From an uncultured Opitutaceae bacterium (GTDB lineage: Bacteria > Verrucomicrobiota > Verrucomicrobiia > Opitutales > Opitutaceae): DNA of 64,000 nucleotides. The notes below the pieces were generated by a model. That model worked only from the letters and a program-made list of their open reading frames with translations. It did not search any database and had not been told where the DNA came from. A program made the translations under genes and the position numbers. This document shows positions 9,881 through 18,540 of the stretch, piece after piece; position 1 is the stretch's first letter, and each line of letters starts with the position of its first letter. The stretch lies in assembly GCA_937902925.1 (NCBI GenBank), contig CALFNN010000013.1, positions 1 to 64,000 of the forward strand, read 5' to 3'.

Positions 9881-10078
9881 ATGCCTCCCAGCGTCGACCC
9901 TTCCTCTTCCTCCGATCCGAAACTTCCCCGCTCCACGTCCCGCCGGCGCTCCTCGCCGGGCAACGAATGGGCTGCCATCGATCGGGCCGAACGCTGGCGA
10001 CCGCTCGTCGCCATGATTGTTCTGGTGGCGCTTCTGGGCGCGGCCGTTGCCCTGATCGTGGCGGGACTCAAACGCTAG
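9881..10078 (+). CDS. Small single-pass membrane protein
   Basis: 65 residues from the ATG at 9881; a TTG at 9818 would extend it by 21 unlikely residues. The first 40 residues are polar and Ser/Pro/Arg-rich. Residues about 43-62 are one hydrophobic helix ending in GLKR, giving a tail-anchor-like topology. No family recognised. Coding status rests on this organised composition only. Confidence 0.5.
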   Translation: MPPSVDPSSSSDPKLPRSTSRRRSSPGNEWAAIDRAERWRPLVAMIVLVALLGAAVALIVAGLKR

Positions 10079-10105
10079 CCGCCGTCCCTCCCACGCCCGC
10101 CCGCC

Positions 10106-10744
10106 TCAGGTCAGCAGCTTGAACGCGTGCGCCCAGTCGTTCCGCAGGAATCCCGGGATGCACCACAGGATGCACAGCGGCTCGATGGCCCGCGCCGCCT
10201 CCACCGCACCCATGTCGGCTGTTTCCCAGTCGAATTGATCGAGCAGCGCCGTCACCGTTTTCTTCGCCGCCGCGTCGTTGCCACAGATGAACATCGTCGG
10301 CTTCCCGCCGGCAAACTGCGGGTTCACCATGCACGTCGCGCCCACCGAGTTGAACGCCTTCACGAACTTCACGGCAGGAAACTCCTTCTGCAGCCGCTCC
10401 ATCGCCGACTCGTCGAGATTCGTCGTGAATTTCAGCACGCCGTTCACCGGCGCCGCGTCCGCGATCGGGTTGGTCGCATCGATCACCGGCTTCCCCATGA
10501 GGTTCGCGGCTCCGGCCGCCCGCACCGCTTCGGCCGCCACGGATCCCTTCACCGCCAGCACCACGACCTCCCCAAACTTCGCGGCGTCCGCGAAACTTCC
10601 CACGCGCCCCGGCGGGTTCGCCTTCGCCCAGTCCGCGAGCTTCGCCGGCTCCCGCGTCCCGATCGTCACCGCATGTCCGTGCCTCAGAAACCCGCTGGCC
10701 AGCGTCGTCGCCACAACCCCCGAGCCGATGATGCCGATTTTCAT
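10106..10744 (-). CDS. NADPH-binding protein of the F420-dependent oxidoreductase type
   Basis: 212 residues from ATG 10744, where the Rossmann fold begins (MKIGIIGSGVVATTLASGF). A TREPAKL segment after the second strand suits NADP phosphate binding. The middle DATNPIAD and the KAFNSVG segment are typical of the NADP oxidoreductase, coenzyme F420-dependent family, which also contains F420-independent reductases. No F420 biosynthesis gene is in the window, so the true cofactor partner and substrate are unknown. Confidence 0.78.
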   Translation of the reverse strand: MKIGIIGSGVVATTLASGFLRHGHAVTIGTREPAKLADWAKANPPGRVGSFADAAKFGEVVVLAVKGSVAAEAVRAAGAANLMGKPVIDATNPIADAAPVNGVLKFTTNLDESAMERLQKEFPAVKFVKAFNSVGATCMVNPQFAGGKPTMFICGNDAAAKKTVTALLDQFDWETADMGAVEAARAIEPLCILWCIPGFLRNDWAHAFKLLT

Positions 10745-10888
10745 GGTGTCGGATTCTGGCCGGATTTTTCGCAAAAGCAAAACGACCCTCGCGCTTCGAT
10801 CCGGCCGCGGCCGGCGGCGCCGCTTCCCGCCGCACCGCCGGCCTTCGCGTTCTCCCGTCGCTTATTTCACCGGCCGCCGATAAAAGCT

Positions 10889-10896
10889 ACACGTGT
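10889..10896. promoter_or_regulatory. Candidate operator (ACACGTGT) before the GH28 operon
   Basis: The palindrome ACACGTGT lies 65 bp before the first polygalacturonase start. The same CACGTGTC core appears upstream of uxaE (45,294) and in the 5' region of the MFS gene at 38,542-40,050 (40,115). LacI-family operators are usually palindromes centred on CG, so a LacI-type uronate regulator is a reasonable guess. No regulator gene is in the window. Confidence 0.4.
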
Positions 10897-10960
10897 CTTA
10901 TTGCATCCGGCGACGGATTCGCTTCGTGTTCATCCCCCTGCCTTCCCTCCCGCACTGCTC

Positions 10961-12274
10961 ATGAATTCCCTCCGCCGCCTCACCGCCCTCCCCGCTTTCG
11001 CGATTCTTCCCCTGCTCCTCGCCCCGGCGCTCCACGCCGGCGCGACGATCGACGTCTCGGCTGCCGAGCACGTTCATCCCGCGCTTCCGGTCATCCCTCA
11101 CCACACGTTCAACCTTGCCGACTTCGGCGCCGTCGGCGACGGCCGCACGATGAACACCGCCGCCTTTACCGCCGCCATTTCCACGGTGGCCCGGGCGGGC
11201 GGTGGCCAGCTGGTCGTGCCCAAGGGCGTCTACCGCACGCAGCCGTTCGTCCTCTGCTCGAGCCTCGACCTCCACCTCGACGCCGGCGCGGTCATCCAGG
11301 CTCCCGCCACCTTCGAGGATGCCGGTCTCCCCGATCCGTCCACGCTGCACTCGCAGGCGGAGGTGAAGGCGAAGGTCAAAACCCCCGCGCCACTCATCAC
11401 GGGCGACAACCTCCACGACCTCGCGCTCACCGGCGCCGGCACGATCGATGGCGAGGGCGCCCACTGGTGGGCCTGGTCCGAGCGCGCCGGCCGCGCCGAA
11501 CCGGGCCGCCTTGTCTATACGCGCCCCAACATGGTCGTCATCTCCGGCTGCGAACGCCTCCTCGTCGCCGACCTCACGTTCTCCAACTCGTCCCGTTATC
11601 ACCTGGTGACCCGCAACGTCACCGATCTCACTGTCGAGCGCGTCAAGGTCCGCGCCCCGTTCAACGCCCCCAACACCGACGCCATCGACTACGGCCCCGG
11701 CACCAATTTCTGGATCCACGACTGCGACATCGACACCGGTGACGACGACATCTGCGCCAAGTCCGGCGGCACCAACATCCTGATCGAAAACAACACCATC
11801 CGCCACGGCCACGGCATTTCCATCGGCTCGGGCACGACGCTCGGCATCCACAACATGCTCGTCCGTCACTGCACCTTCGACGGCGCCGACTACGCCATCC
11901 GCATCAAATCCATGCGCGGCGCCGGCGGCGACGTGAGCAACGTCCGCTACACCGACATCACCATGAAGAACGTCGGCAACGCCATCATGCTCTACTCGGA
12001 TTACGTCGACGGCAACCGGCCCGACTTCAAGGGCGACGCGACCAAGGTCCCGTCCTTCCACGATGTCCTCATCGACCACGTCACCGTCGAGAGCGCCCGC
12101 AACGCCGGCCGTATCGTCGGCCTCCCCGAAAGCCGCATCACCAACATCGAGCTCCGCGACGTGCACATCACCGCGGAGAAGGCGCTCGAGATCAAGGACG
12201 CCGACGAACCCACGCGCGAAAACGTCACGGTGACCATCAAGCCCGACCTTCTCCCGCCGCGCATCCGCGAATAG
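10961..12274 (+). CDS. Polygalacturonase, glycoside hydrolase family 28
   Basis: 437 residues; start ATG 10961 gives a signal peptide ending near Ala27 (LHAGA), so the enzyme is exported. Residues from about 45 on read as a right-handed parallel beta-helix (FGAVGDGRTMNTAAF is the usual opening). All four GH28 signatures are present: NTD at 238-240, GDDD with Asp261/Asp262, GHG with His284, and RIK at 314-316. It hydrolyses alpha-1,4-galacturonan; endo or exo action cannot be read from sequence. First of three genes (GH28, GH28, PL2) separated by 33 and 41 bp, presumably one transcript. Confidence 0.93.
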   Translation: MNSLRRLTALPAFAILPLLLAPALHAGATIDVSAAEHVHPALPVIPHHTFNLADFGAVGDGRTMNTAAFTAAISTVARAGGGQLVVPKGVYRTQPFVLCSSLDLHLDAGAVIQAPATFEDAGLPDPSTLHSQAEVKAKVKTPAPLITGDNLHDLALTGAGTIDGEGAHWWAWSERAGRAEPGRLVYTRPNMVVISGCERLLVADLTFSNSSRYHLVTRNVTDLTVERVKVRAPFNAPNTDAIDYGPGTNFWIHDCDIDTGDDDICAKSGGTNILIENNTIRHGHGISIGSGTTLGIHNMLVRHCTFDGADYAIRIKSMRGAGGDVSNVRYTDITMKNVGNAIMLYSDYVDGNRPDFKGDATKVPSFHDVLIDHVTVESARNAGRIVGLPESRITNIELRDVHITAEKALEIKDADEPTRENVTVTIKPDLLPPRIRE

Positions 12275-12307
12275 TCGTCCCGCGTCCTTCCCTTTTTCTG
12301 CTCCGCG

Positions 12308-13654
12308 ATGAACCCCCTGCTTCCGCCTCGTCCTGCTTTCGTCCTGCTCGCCACCGGCGCACTCGCCGTTTTCGCCTTCCAACCGATCCGCGCTGCGGCC
12401 GTCGATGTCTCCGCCGCCGAGCACGTCCGGCCTGCGCTTCCCGTCATCCCCGACCGCACCTTCAACCTCGCCGATTTCGGCGCCGTTGGCGACGGCCACA
12501 CGCTCAACACCGCCGCCTTCAAGTCCGCCATCGCGGCCGTTGCGCAGGCCGGCGGCGGCCGGCTCGTCGTCCCGCCGGGCGTCTTCGTCACCGCGCCGTT
12601 CACGCTCTGCTCCAGCCTTGATCTCCACCTCGATGCCGGCGCCGTGATCCAGGCGCCCGCCACGTTCGCCGCCGCCGGCCTGCCCGACCCCGGCCAGTTC
12701 AAGACCCAGGCCGAGGCCGACGCCGCCTTCCGCGTCCCCGACCCGCTCATCACCGGCGCCAACCTTCACGATGTCGCCCTCACCGGCCCCGGCACCATCG
12801 ATGGCAGTGGCCAGCACTGGTGGGACTGGTCCGAACGCGCCGCCCGCACCGCCGCGAAGGCCGGGCAGCCCAACCGCGTCGTCTACCGCCGCCCGCATCT
12901 CGTCGTCATCAACGGTTGCACCCGTCTCCAGGTCGCGGACATCACACTCACCAACTCGTCGATGTTTCACCTCGTCCCGCGCAACATCACCGACCTCACC
13001 ATCGAGCGCGTGAAGGTCCGCGCCCCGTGGGACGGCAGCGGCCCGAACACCGACGCCATCGATCCGGGCCCCGGCACCAATTTCTGGATCCACGACTGCG
13101 ATCTCGACACCGGCGACGACGACATCGTGATCAAGTCCGGCGGCACCAACGTTCTCATCGAGAACAACACCATCAAGCACGGCCACGGCATCTCCATCGG
13201 CTCCGAGACGACCGCCGGCATCCACAGCATGCTCGTCCGCCATTGCACCTTCGACGGCGCCGACAACGGCATCCGGATCAAGTCCATGCGCGGCGCCGGC
13301 GGCCTCGTCGAAAACGTCCGCTACACCGACATCACGATGCGGCACGTCGCGAACCCCATCATCCTCCAGCTCGATTACGTCGACAACAACCGCCCCGACT
13401 TCAAGGGCGACCCGGCGAAAATCCCGGCGATCCACCACATTCTCCTCGACCACCTCACCATCGAGGGCAGCCGCAACGCCGGCATCATCCACGGCATCCC
13501 CGACAGCCCCATCACCGACATCACGCTGCAGGATATCACGATCACGGCGGAGAAGGACTTCGACATCCGCGACGCGGACAATCCCACCTTCGAGCGCGTC
13601 ACCCGCAACATCCAGCCCGGCGTCGGCCCGGTCCGTCTTTCCGGCGAACACTGA
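12308..13654 (+). CDS. Polygalacturonase, glycoside hydrolase family 28 (tandem paralogue)
   Basis: 448 residues with a signal peptide ending near Ala30. It aligns with the preceding gene over nearly its whole length, offset by nine residues: NTD at 247-249, GDDD with Asp270/Asp271, GHG with His293 and RIK at 323-325. The main differences are an inserted linker before the beta-helix core (ERAARTAAKAGQPN) and a changed C-terminal turn. The pair is a tandem duplication that has diverged, perhaps to split endo and exo activity or methylation preference. Confidence 0.93.
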   Translation: MNPLLPPRPAFVLLATGALAVFAFQPIRAAAVDVSAAEHVRPALPVIPDRTFNLADFGAVGDGHTLNTAAFKSAIAAVAQAGGGRLVVPPGVFVTAPFTLCSSLDLHLDAGAVIQAPATFAAAGLPDPGQFKTQAEADAAFRVPDPLITGANLHDVALTGPGTIDGSGQHWWDWSERAARTAAKAGQPNRVVYRRPHLVVINGCTRLQVADITLTNSSMFHLVPRNITDLTIERVKVRAPWDGSGPNTDAIDPGPGTNFWIHDCDLDTGDDDIVIKSGGTNVLIENNTIKHGHGISIGSETTAGIHSMLVRHCTFDGADNGIRIKSMRGAGGLVENVRYTDITMRHVANPIILQLDYVDNNRPDFKGDPAKIPAIHHILLDHLTIEGSRNAGIIHGIPDSPITDITLQDITITAEKDFDIRDADNPTFERVTRNIQPGVGPVRLSGEH

Positions 13655-13695
13655 ACCGAAAAAGCATTCTCCCCAAACTCCCGCGCCTCACCCTC

Positions 13696-15474
13696 ATGAA
13701 ACCCACTCGCACCCTCCGCCCCGCCCTCGGCGCACTCGCCGCCGCGTTGCTTTTCGCCCCGGCGCTCACCCGCGCCGCCACCGCCGTCGATCCGGCCGTC
13801 GCCGCGCAGGACGCCACCCGGCTCCAGGCCGTCGTCACGTTCGCCGACAACGTCCTCCGCGATGCCACCGACCGCGATCACCAGCCCGCGACCCCGCTCC
13901 TCGCCAACGGCGTCAATGTTTTCACGAAGGAGCGCATGCAATGGAACCTGCCCGACAAGCAGGTGATGATCGTCTCCGACCTCACCGTGCAGCAGAACCT
14001 GATGCGCGAACTCGCCGCCCTCACCAACCTCACCGGCGACGCGAAATACAAGGACGCCGCCAAGGCCCAGTTCGCCTATTATTTCGACCACTTCCAGGAT
14101 TCCGGCGGCCTGCTCTACTGGGGCGGCCACAAGTTCGTCGACGCCCGCTCGCTCACGACCGCCAACTTCAAGAACGGCGTCCACGAGCTGAAGAACGTCT
14201 TCCCCTACTACGAGCTGATGTATGAGGTGAACCCGGCCGCGACCGTCAAGTTCATCACCGGTTTCTGGAACGCCCACATCTACAACTGGCAGACGCTCGA
14301 GGTCAGCCGCCACGGCGAATACGGCCACAAGCCCGGCGCGCAGTGGGACCAGAAATTCAACGACCCCGCGCCTTACTTCGCGACCAAGGGCCTCTCCTTC
14401 CTCGATGCCGGCAACGACCTCATCTACTCCGCCGGCATGCTCTACCGGCTCGCCGGCGACAAGGGCGCGCTCCTCTGGGCCAAGCGGCTCGCCGAGCAAT
14501 ACGTGAAGGCCCGCGACCCGCAGACCGGCCTCGGTGCCTACCAGTTCACCCAACCCATCAAGACCGAGGAGCCCACCAGCGATGACATCACGATGTCGTG
14601 GATGGGCGACCGCGCGAAGCGCCAGTTCGGCCCCGAATTCCCCGGCCACACCGTGCTCGAGGCCACCATGCTCCTCCACCGCCTCGCCACCACGATCTAC
14701 TCCGAGAACGCGCTCATGCAGCTCCAGCTCGCGCAAGCCCTCGGTCCCGACGGCAAACAGTTCCTCGACTGGACCCACCACGGCATGGCCGCCTTCGTTC
14801 ACTACGCCTACATCCCGGAAAAAAATCTCCTCCGCCCGATGCTGACCGACGGCACCGATCTCTCCGGCTTCACGCTCAAGCGCAACGGCTACTACGGTCG
14901 CGGCGGCTCCGTCCTCGCGCCCTACCAGGCCACGCCCGATTTCATGATCTCCTACGCCCGCGCGTTCATGATCACCGGCGACGCCAGCCTCTGGACACTC
15001 GCCCGCGGCAGCGCCCGCGACGCCGACCTCGGCGACATCGGCGACGCGCCCGGCCGCGACGTCCGCGTCAACCTTGCCACCCGCGACAACGATCCCTTCG
15101 CCCTCTTCTCGATCCTCGACATCTACCACCAGACGCACGCCGACGCCTACCTCCAGCTCGCCCGCGCCATCGGCAACAACATCCTCAAGACCACGTTTCA
15201 CCACGGCTATTTCACGCGCTACGACGACCAGATCTGGGCCAACGTCGACATGATCGAGCCCTACGCGCTGCTCGCCCTCGACGCCGCGATCAAGGGCGTG
15301 CCCGACAAGGTTCCGGAGTTCATCAACGGTTCCGGCTTCATCGACGGTGTCTATCTCTTCCCCGACGGCACCGCCCGCCCCGCGAGCGACGGCATGCTCT
15401 ATCGCCGCCGCCAGTCCACGGGCGGCGGAATCCCCGCCCGCGGCCGCGACCCGAACGCCGGTCCCGGCGAGTAG
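13696..15474 (+). CDS. Pectate lyase family PL2 (periplasmic exo/endo pectate lyase)
   Basis: 592 residues with a signal peptide cleaved near TRAATA (residue 27). Much of the chain resembles enterobacterial PL2 lyases: NLMRELAALTNLTGD, LLYWGGHKFVD, VHELKNVFPYYELM, FWNAHIYNW, SRHGEYG, TKGLSFLDAGNDLIYSA, KRQFGPEFPG and TIYSENALMQLQL. These (alpha/alpha)7 barrel enzymes cleave polygalacturonate by beta-elimination, usually in the periplasm and often with Mn2+. The Gly/Arg/Pro tail (STGGGIPARGRDP) is not part of the fold. Third gene of the pectin operon; its unsaturated products would feed the PL22 oligogalacturonate lyase at 37 kb. Confidence 0.9.
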   Translation: MKPTRTLRPALGALAAALLFAPALTRAATAVDPAVAAQDATRLQAVVTFADNVLRDATDRDHQPATPLLANGVNVFTKERMQWNLPDKQVMIVSDLTVQQNLMRELAALTNLTGDAKYKDAAKAQFAYYFDHFQDSGGLLYWGGHKFVDARSLTTANFKNGVHELKNVFPYYELMYEVNPAATVKFITGFWNAHIYNWQTLEVSRHGEYGHKPGAQWDQKFNDPAPYFATKGLSFLDAGNDLIYSAGMLYRLAGDKGALLWAKRLAEQYVKARDPQTGLGAYQFTQPIKTEEPTSDDITMSWMGDRAKRQFGPEFPGHTVLEATMLLHRLATTIYSENALMQLQLAQALGPDGKQFLDWTHHGMAAFVHYAYIPEKNLLRPMLTDGTDLSGFTLKRNGYYGRGGSVLAPYQATPDFMISYARAFMITGDASLWTLARGSARDADLGDIGDAPGRDVRVNLATRDNDPFALFSILDIYHQTHADAYLQLARAIGNNILKTTFHHGYFTRYDDQIWANVDMIEPYALLALDAAIKGVPDKVPEFINGSGFIDGVYLFPDGTARPASDGMLYRRRQSTGGGIPARGRDPNAGPGE

Positions 15475-15490
15475 TCCGGCTTCTGGAGAT

Positions 15491-15571
15491 ATGTCGCCGG
15501 GGTCGCTGACCCCGGCCCATCTCCGCCATCTCGCCAAGGTTTCTCTCGGGGTCACCGACGCCGGCTACAAC
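15491..15571. repeat. REP-like palindromic repeat
   Basis: Begins with a perfect 9-bp inverted repeat (gccggggtc, loop gct, gaccccggc at 15,496-15,516) and ends with gacgccggctacaac. The same order of blocks, GCCGGGGTC-N3-GACCCCGGC then CCGGCTACAAC, occurs inside the fourth TIR gene at 54,868-54,918. It lies between the PL2 gene and the convergent HupE operon, a usual place for extragenic palindromes. Confidence 0.65.
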
Positions 15572-15650
15572 TTCGCCCGACCGCGATCAGCCTTCCGTCT
15601 CCGGGTTTCCTGGCTTCCTCGTTCCGATATATTCGCGCCTTCGCCCGCCT

Positions 15651-15678
15651 TGGAGTTTCTCTGGAGCTTGGAGCTTTG
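15651..15678. repeat. Dispersed repeat with GGAGCTTGG units
   Basis: TGGAGTTTCTCTGGAGCTTG followed by a second GGAGCTT. Related copies are at 19,394-19,434 and 31,711-31,750. All three lie at gene 3' ends. The preceding 15,600-15,620 also matches the TCCGGGTTTCCTGGCTTCC-type repeat found at 18.4 and 19.2 kb. Confidence 0.55.
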
Positions 15679-15681
15679 CCC

Positions 15682-16302
15682 CTAGCGTTTCACCCGCAGC
15701 GCCCACCCCAGCAGCAGCAGCCCCGTCGCCGCGATCCAGCTCCCCGCCACCCGCACGACGATCCGCGTCCACGGCCGCCGCAGCGACACGACGAACGCCG
15801 CCACGGTCGCCACAATCACGAACAGCATCACGCCGACTCCGATGAGCTGCAGCAGCGCCGGCCCCGTGCCCGCCTCGCGCATCGCGAGCCCGTTGAAAAA
15901 TCCGTGCGCCCCGCCCACGAGCAACGCCAGCGCCGACACCACTTTCACCGGCAGCGCCCGGTCCGCCGCCACCAGCGCGCCCAGCAGCAAAAACGACGCC
16001 GCCGCGGGAATCTGCCCCGACCACGCCGGCGCCCCGCCCAGCATTCCCGCGAGCCCGCCCACGACCCATGCGAGCGGCAGCCATAGCAACGCCCGCCGCC
16101 CCGCCTCCGGCCCGCGCATCCCCGCGAGCAGCGCCAGCCCCGCCGCCGGCAGCACGTCGTCCGGCGAGAGGAAAAAATGCCCGATGCCGTCGTAGACCGG
16201 ACCGAGCCCCGTCGTCACGAGATGCGCCTCCGCCCGCGTCGCCCCCAGCGCGAACGCGAGCCCGACGCCCGCCCGACTCCACCGATTGCGCGACGCCGCC
16301 AT
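15682..16302 (-). CDS. HupE/UreJ-like membrane protein (third of three)
   Basis: 206 residues, about six transmembrane segments. The N-terminus has a signal-like stretch ending in TRAEAHLVTTGLGP, and the VYDGIGHFFLSPDDVLPA segment carries the His/Asp residues typical of this group. GGAHGFFNGLA near residue 145 resembles the second HupE motif. Starts 5 bp after the stop of the preceding HupE gene, so it is translated from the same transcript. The family is linked to nickel or cobalt uptake by gene neighbourhood elsewhere; here no hydrogenase or urease gene is near. Confidence 0.72.
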   Translation of the reverse strand: MAASRNRWSRAGVGLAFALGATRAEAHLVTTGLGPVYDGIGHFFLSPDDVLPAAGLALLAGMRGPEAGRRALLWLPLAWVVGGLAGMLGGAPAWSGQIPAAASFLLLGALVAADRALPVKVVSALALLVGGAHGFFNGLAMREAGTGPALLQLIGVGVMLFVIVATVAAFVVSLRRPWTRIVVRVAGSWIAATGLLLLGWALRVKR

Positions 16303-16306
16303 GCGT

Positions 16307-16981
16307 TCACCCGCCCGGCATGAACCCGGCGCCCGTCGCCGCCATCGCCGCGGGCGCGGGCGGCTCCGGATGCACCGCCATCCAGAGGAAATAAGCTCCG
16401 CCCAGCGCGATCGCGACCCCGGCGATGCGCAGCAGTTTCCGGCCGGTCGTCCAGCGATGGATCACGCCGATCGCGATGCCGCAGCCGTGCAGCGTCCCCG
16501 TCGCCACCACGAAGCCGATGCTGTAGAGCAACCCGCTCTGGCCCGGCGGCAGCTCCGTGCCGTGCGCGTGCCCGTGAAACAACCCGAAGACGCCGACGAG
16601 CGTCGCCGGCCACACGAGGTTCTTCGGCTTCACTTCGCCCGCGACCATGATGCCGAGCAGAAACGCCGACAACCCGATGCCGATCTCCACGCCCGGCAGC
16701 GGGATCCCGACCAGCCCCATGAATCCGCCCACCGCCATCACCATTGGAAACGTCACCGGCAGCAGCCAGATCGCCGGCGCGCCCAGTTGCGCGCCCCACA
16801 AACCCACCGCCACCATCGCCGCGATGTGATCGAGCCCCGACCACGGATGCTTGAACCCGCTTGCGAATCCGCCGACCTCGCCGCGTTCGATGTGGGCCTG
16901 CGCCGCCGGAGTCAGCGCCAGCCAGAGCGCCGCCGCCGCCAGCGACGCCCGCCAATGGGGGAATTTTTTCAGGGTTTTCAT
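16307..16981 (-). CDS. hupE-like: HupE/UreJ family protein (putative nickel/cobalt permease)
   Basis: 224 residues with a cleavable signal (LTPAAQAHIERGEV) followed by HPWSGLDHIAAMVAVGLWG, the classical HupE opening with conserved His and Asp, then six hydrophobic helices. FHGHAHGTELP near residue 140 is the second conserved His-rich motif. The start ATG overlaps the stop of the gene upstream (ATGA at 16,978-16,981). HupE/UreJ proteins are thought to import Ni2+. Metal specificity is not proven by the sequence. Confidence 0.88.
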   Translation of the reverse strand: MKTLKKFPHWRASLAAAALWLALTPAAQAHIERGEVGGFASGFKHPWSGLDHIAAMVAVGLWGAQLGAPAIWLLPVTFPMVMAVGGFMGLVGIPLPGVEIGIGLSAFLLGIMVAGEVKPKNLVWPATLVGVFGLFHGHAHGTELPPGQSGLLYSIGFVVATGTLHGCGIAIGVIHRWTTGRKLLRIAGVAIALGGAYFLWMAVHPEPPAPAAMAATGAGFMPGG

Positions 16982-17709
16982 CGGAGATCGGTGAACATCA
17001 TCACCGTGCGTTGCAGCGTCCAAAACGCCCCGAGCGAACCCACCAGGTAGGCGGGGAACCAGCCGGCCCACCGCGGCCAGCGGATTTCGAGAAGGCGAAA
17101 CGAACGCACCAGCAGCAGGACGATTCCCACGAAAAAAAGCTGCCCGACTTCCACCCCGACATTGAAAAACAGCAGCGCCGGCAGCAGCTCCGACCGCGGC
17201 AGCCCCAGCGTCACGAGCCCGCTCGCGAACCCGAATCCGTGCAGCAGCCCGAACGCGAACGCCACCGCCCACGGGTGCTCGATCGCCAGGCTCGTCTCGC
17301 CCTTCCGCGCCCGCACCATCTCCGGCCCGAGAAACAGGATCGACAGCGCGATCGCCGCGTTCAGCGGCGCCGTCGGCGCGCTCGCCCACCCGAGCGTCGC
17401 GATCGCCAGCGTGATGCTGTGCGCCACCGTGAACGCCGTGATCGTCTTCAACAGCATCCGCCAGCCGCGCACGATCAGCAGCAGCCCGAGCACGAACAGC
17501 AGGTGATCGACCCCCGTCAGGATGTGCTCGACGCCCAGCCGCAGAAACACCGCCGATTGCATCAAGCTGTCGAGCGTCGTCTCCATCGTCGCCAGCGGCA
17601 CCGCCACCGTCGACGCGGGCACCGCCTCCCGCGCTCCCGCCACCGCGACGAAAATCCCCAGCGCCAGCACCGCCGCCGCTGGCTTTGGTCCGCTCGGCCG
17701 GCGCGTCAT
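16978..17709 (-). CDS. HupE/UreJ type-2 membrane protein
   Basis: 243 residues. N-terminal signal or anchor (AAAVLALGIFVAVAG), then FLRLGVEHILTGVDHLLFVLGLLL, the hallmark of the HupE/UreJ-2 family, and LLHGFGFASGL near residue 155. Six to seven hydrophobic helices; the C-terminal one is followed by a short tail. Its start overlaps the upstream PpiC-like gene by four bases and its stop overlaps the downstream HupE gene by four, so all are co-translated. Confidence 0.82.
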   Translation of the reverse strand: MTRRPSGPKPAAAVLALGIFVAVAGAREAVPASTVAVPLATMETTLDSLMQSAVFLRLGVEHILTGVDHLLFVLGLLLIVRGWRMLLKTITAFTVAHSITLAIATLGWASAPTAPLNAAIALSILFLGPEMVRARKGETSLAIEHPWAVAFAFGLLHGFGFASGLVTLGLPRSELLPALLFFNVGVEVGQLFFVGIVLLLVRSFRLLEIRWPRWAGWFPAYLVGSLGAFWTLQRTVMMFTDLR

Positions 17710-18266
17710 GGCGTCTTCTTCGCCGCCGCCGGCTGCTCCACCACGACCTCGTAGCGCCCGCGCATGTCCTGATACGCCGCGTCGACCGCTGCCTGTTTCT
17801 GCGCCTCCTGCCAGCGGGTGACAACCCTCGCGCGGATTTGCGCCAGTGGCGGCACCTGCCCGTCAGCCCCGGCAAATTCCCTCGGATGCTCCGCCAGGAA
17901 TTTCTCGAGGTCCGCTTCGGACGGCTCCCCGGCCGCCACGCTGCTCGCTGCCGACTCCTCCATCCGCCTCCGCAGCTCGGCACGCACCACCGGATCGTCC
18001 CGGTCGATGCCTTGCGCCCGCGCCTCCCGCACCAGCACTTCCCCGCGCACGTAGTCGTCGATCAACCGCTGCCGCTCGGCCGCGTCCGGCGCGTGACCCG
18101 ACTGCTTCCGGAAATCCGCCGCCAGTTTGTCCGCGGTCTGCATCGTCACATAGATCCGGTTCACCGGGACCGGCCGCTGTTTCAAGTGGTCCGCGACGGC
18201 GAACACGGCAAACAACAACCCGCCCAGCGTGAGAAAATGAACCAGCGGTTCGCGGAGTAACTTCAT
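17706..18266 (-). CDS. PpiC/SurA-like periplasmic protein, first gene of the HupE operon
   Basis: 186 residues from ATG 18266; the upstream-open part of the frame looks non-coding. One N-terminal transmembrane segment (LVHFLTLGGLLFAVFAVADHL) anchors a helical domain resembling the N-terminal chaperone part of SurA/PpiC: ADKLAADFRKQ, RLIDDYVRGEVLVREARAQGI, DDPVVRAELRRRME. The parvulin catalytic domain is not recognisable, so isomerase activity is doubtful. Proteins of this type are often found next to HupE/UreJ-2 genes. Probable role is folding or assembly of the membrane partners. Confidence 0.7.
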   Translation of the reverse strand: MKLLREPLVHFLTLGGLLFAVFAVADHLKQRPVPVNRIYVTMQTADKLAADFRKQSGHAPDAAERQRLIDDYVRGEVLVREARAQGIDRDDPVVRAELRRRMEESAASSVAAGEPSEADLEKFLAEHPREFAGADGQVPPLAQIRARVVTRWQEAQKQAAVDAAYQDMRGRYEVVVEQPAAAKKTP

Positions 18267-18442
18267 GGGGTGGAAAATCGGCGAAGCCCGCCATCGTCGC
18301 CATTCCCCAAAAACCCGCAAGACCCGACCTGCGGTTTTTCGCCCCGCCCACCCCTCCCGCTTCCTTTCCCGCTCCGGGCTTCCTGGCTTCCCTCTTCCAA
18401 CCTCATTTTCTTCGGCTGCCGTTCCCGGTTCCGTCGTGCGAC

Positions 18443-18512
18443 TCTGGGCTTCCTGGCTTCCCCCTTTTTTTCATCCCTCCGTCCTTCGCCCCTTCGCGTC
18501 CTTCGCGAGACA
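18443..18512. repeat. Dispersed repeat, copy 1 (CTTCCTGGCTTCCCCC... CTTCGCGAGACA)
   Basis: About 70 bp shared with 19,221-19,293: a CTTCCTGGCTTCC block, a run of seven T, CATCCCTCCGTCCTTCGCCC and CTTCGCGAGACA. The two copies flank the xanthine phosphoribosyltransferase gene in direct orientation. A shorter relative lies at 18,374-18,395. Confidence 0.6.
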
Positions 18513-18540
18513 ATCCCCTTCCGCCGCCTTCCGTCCCCCT

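Noticed and set aside
10898-13651. 917-codon minus-strand frame opposite the two polygalacturonases
   Set aside because: A consequence of GC-rich codon bias; the repeated look (DADGVVGAVEGA, ADVAHVAAGAAHG) mirrors the duplication of the sense genes and not a real protein.
18267-18540. Possible small gene between the PpiC-like gene and gpt
   Set aside because: The interval is made of pyrimidine-rich dispersed repeats with T runs; no frame has coding character.
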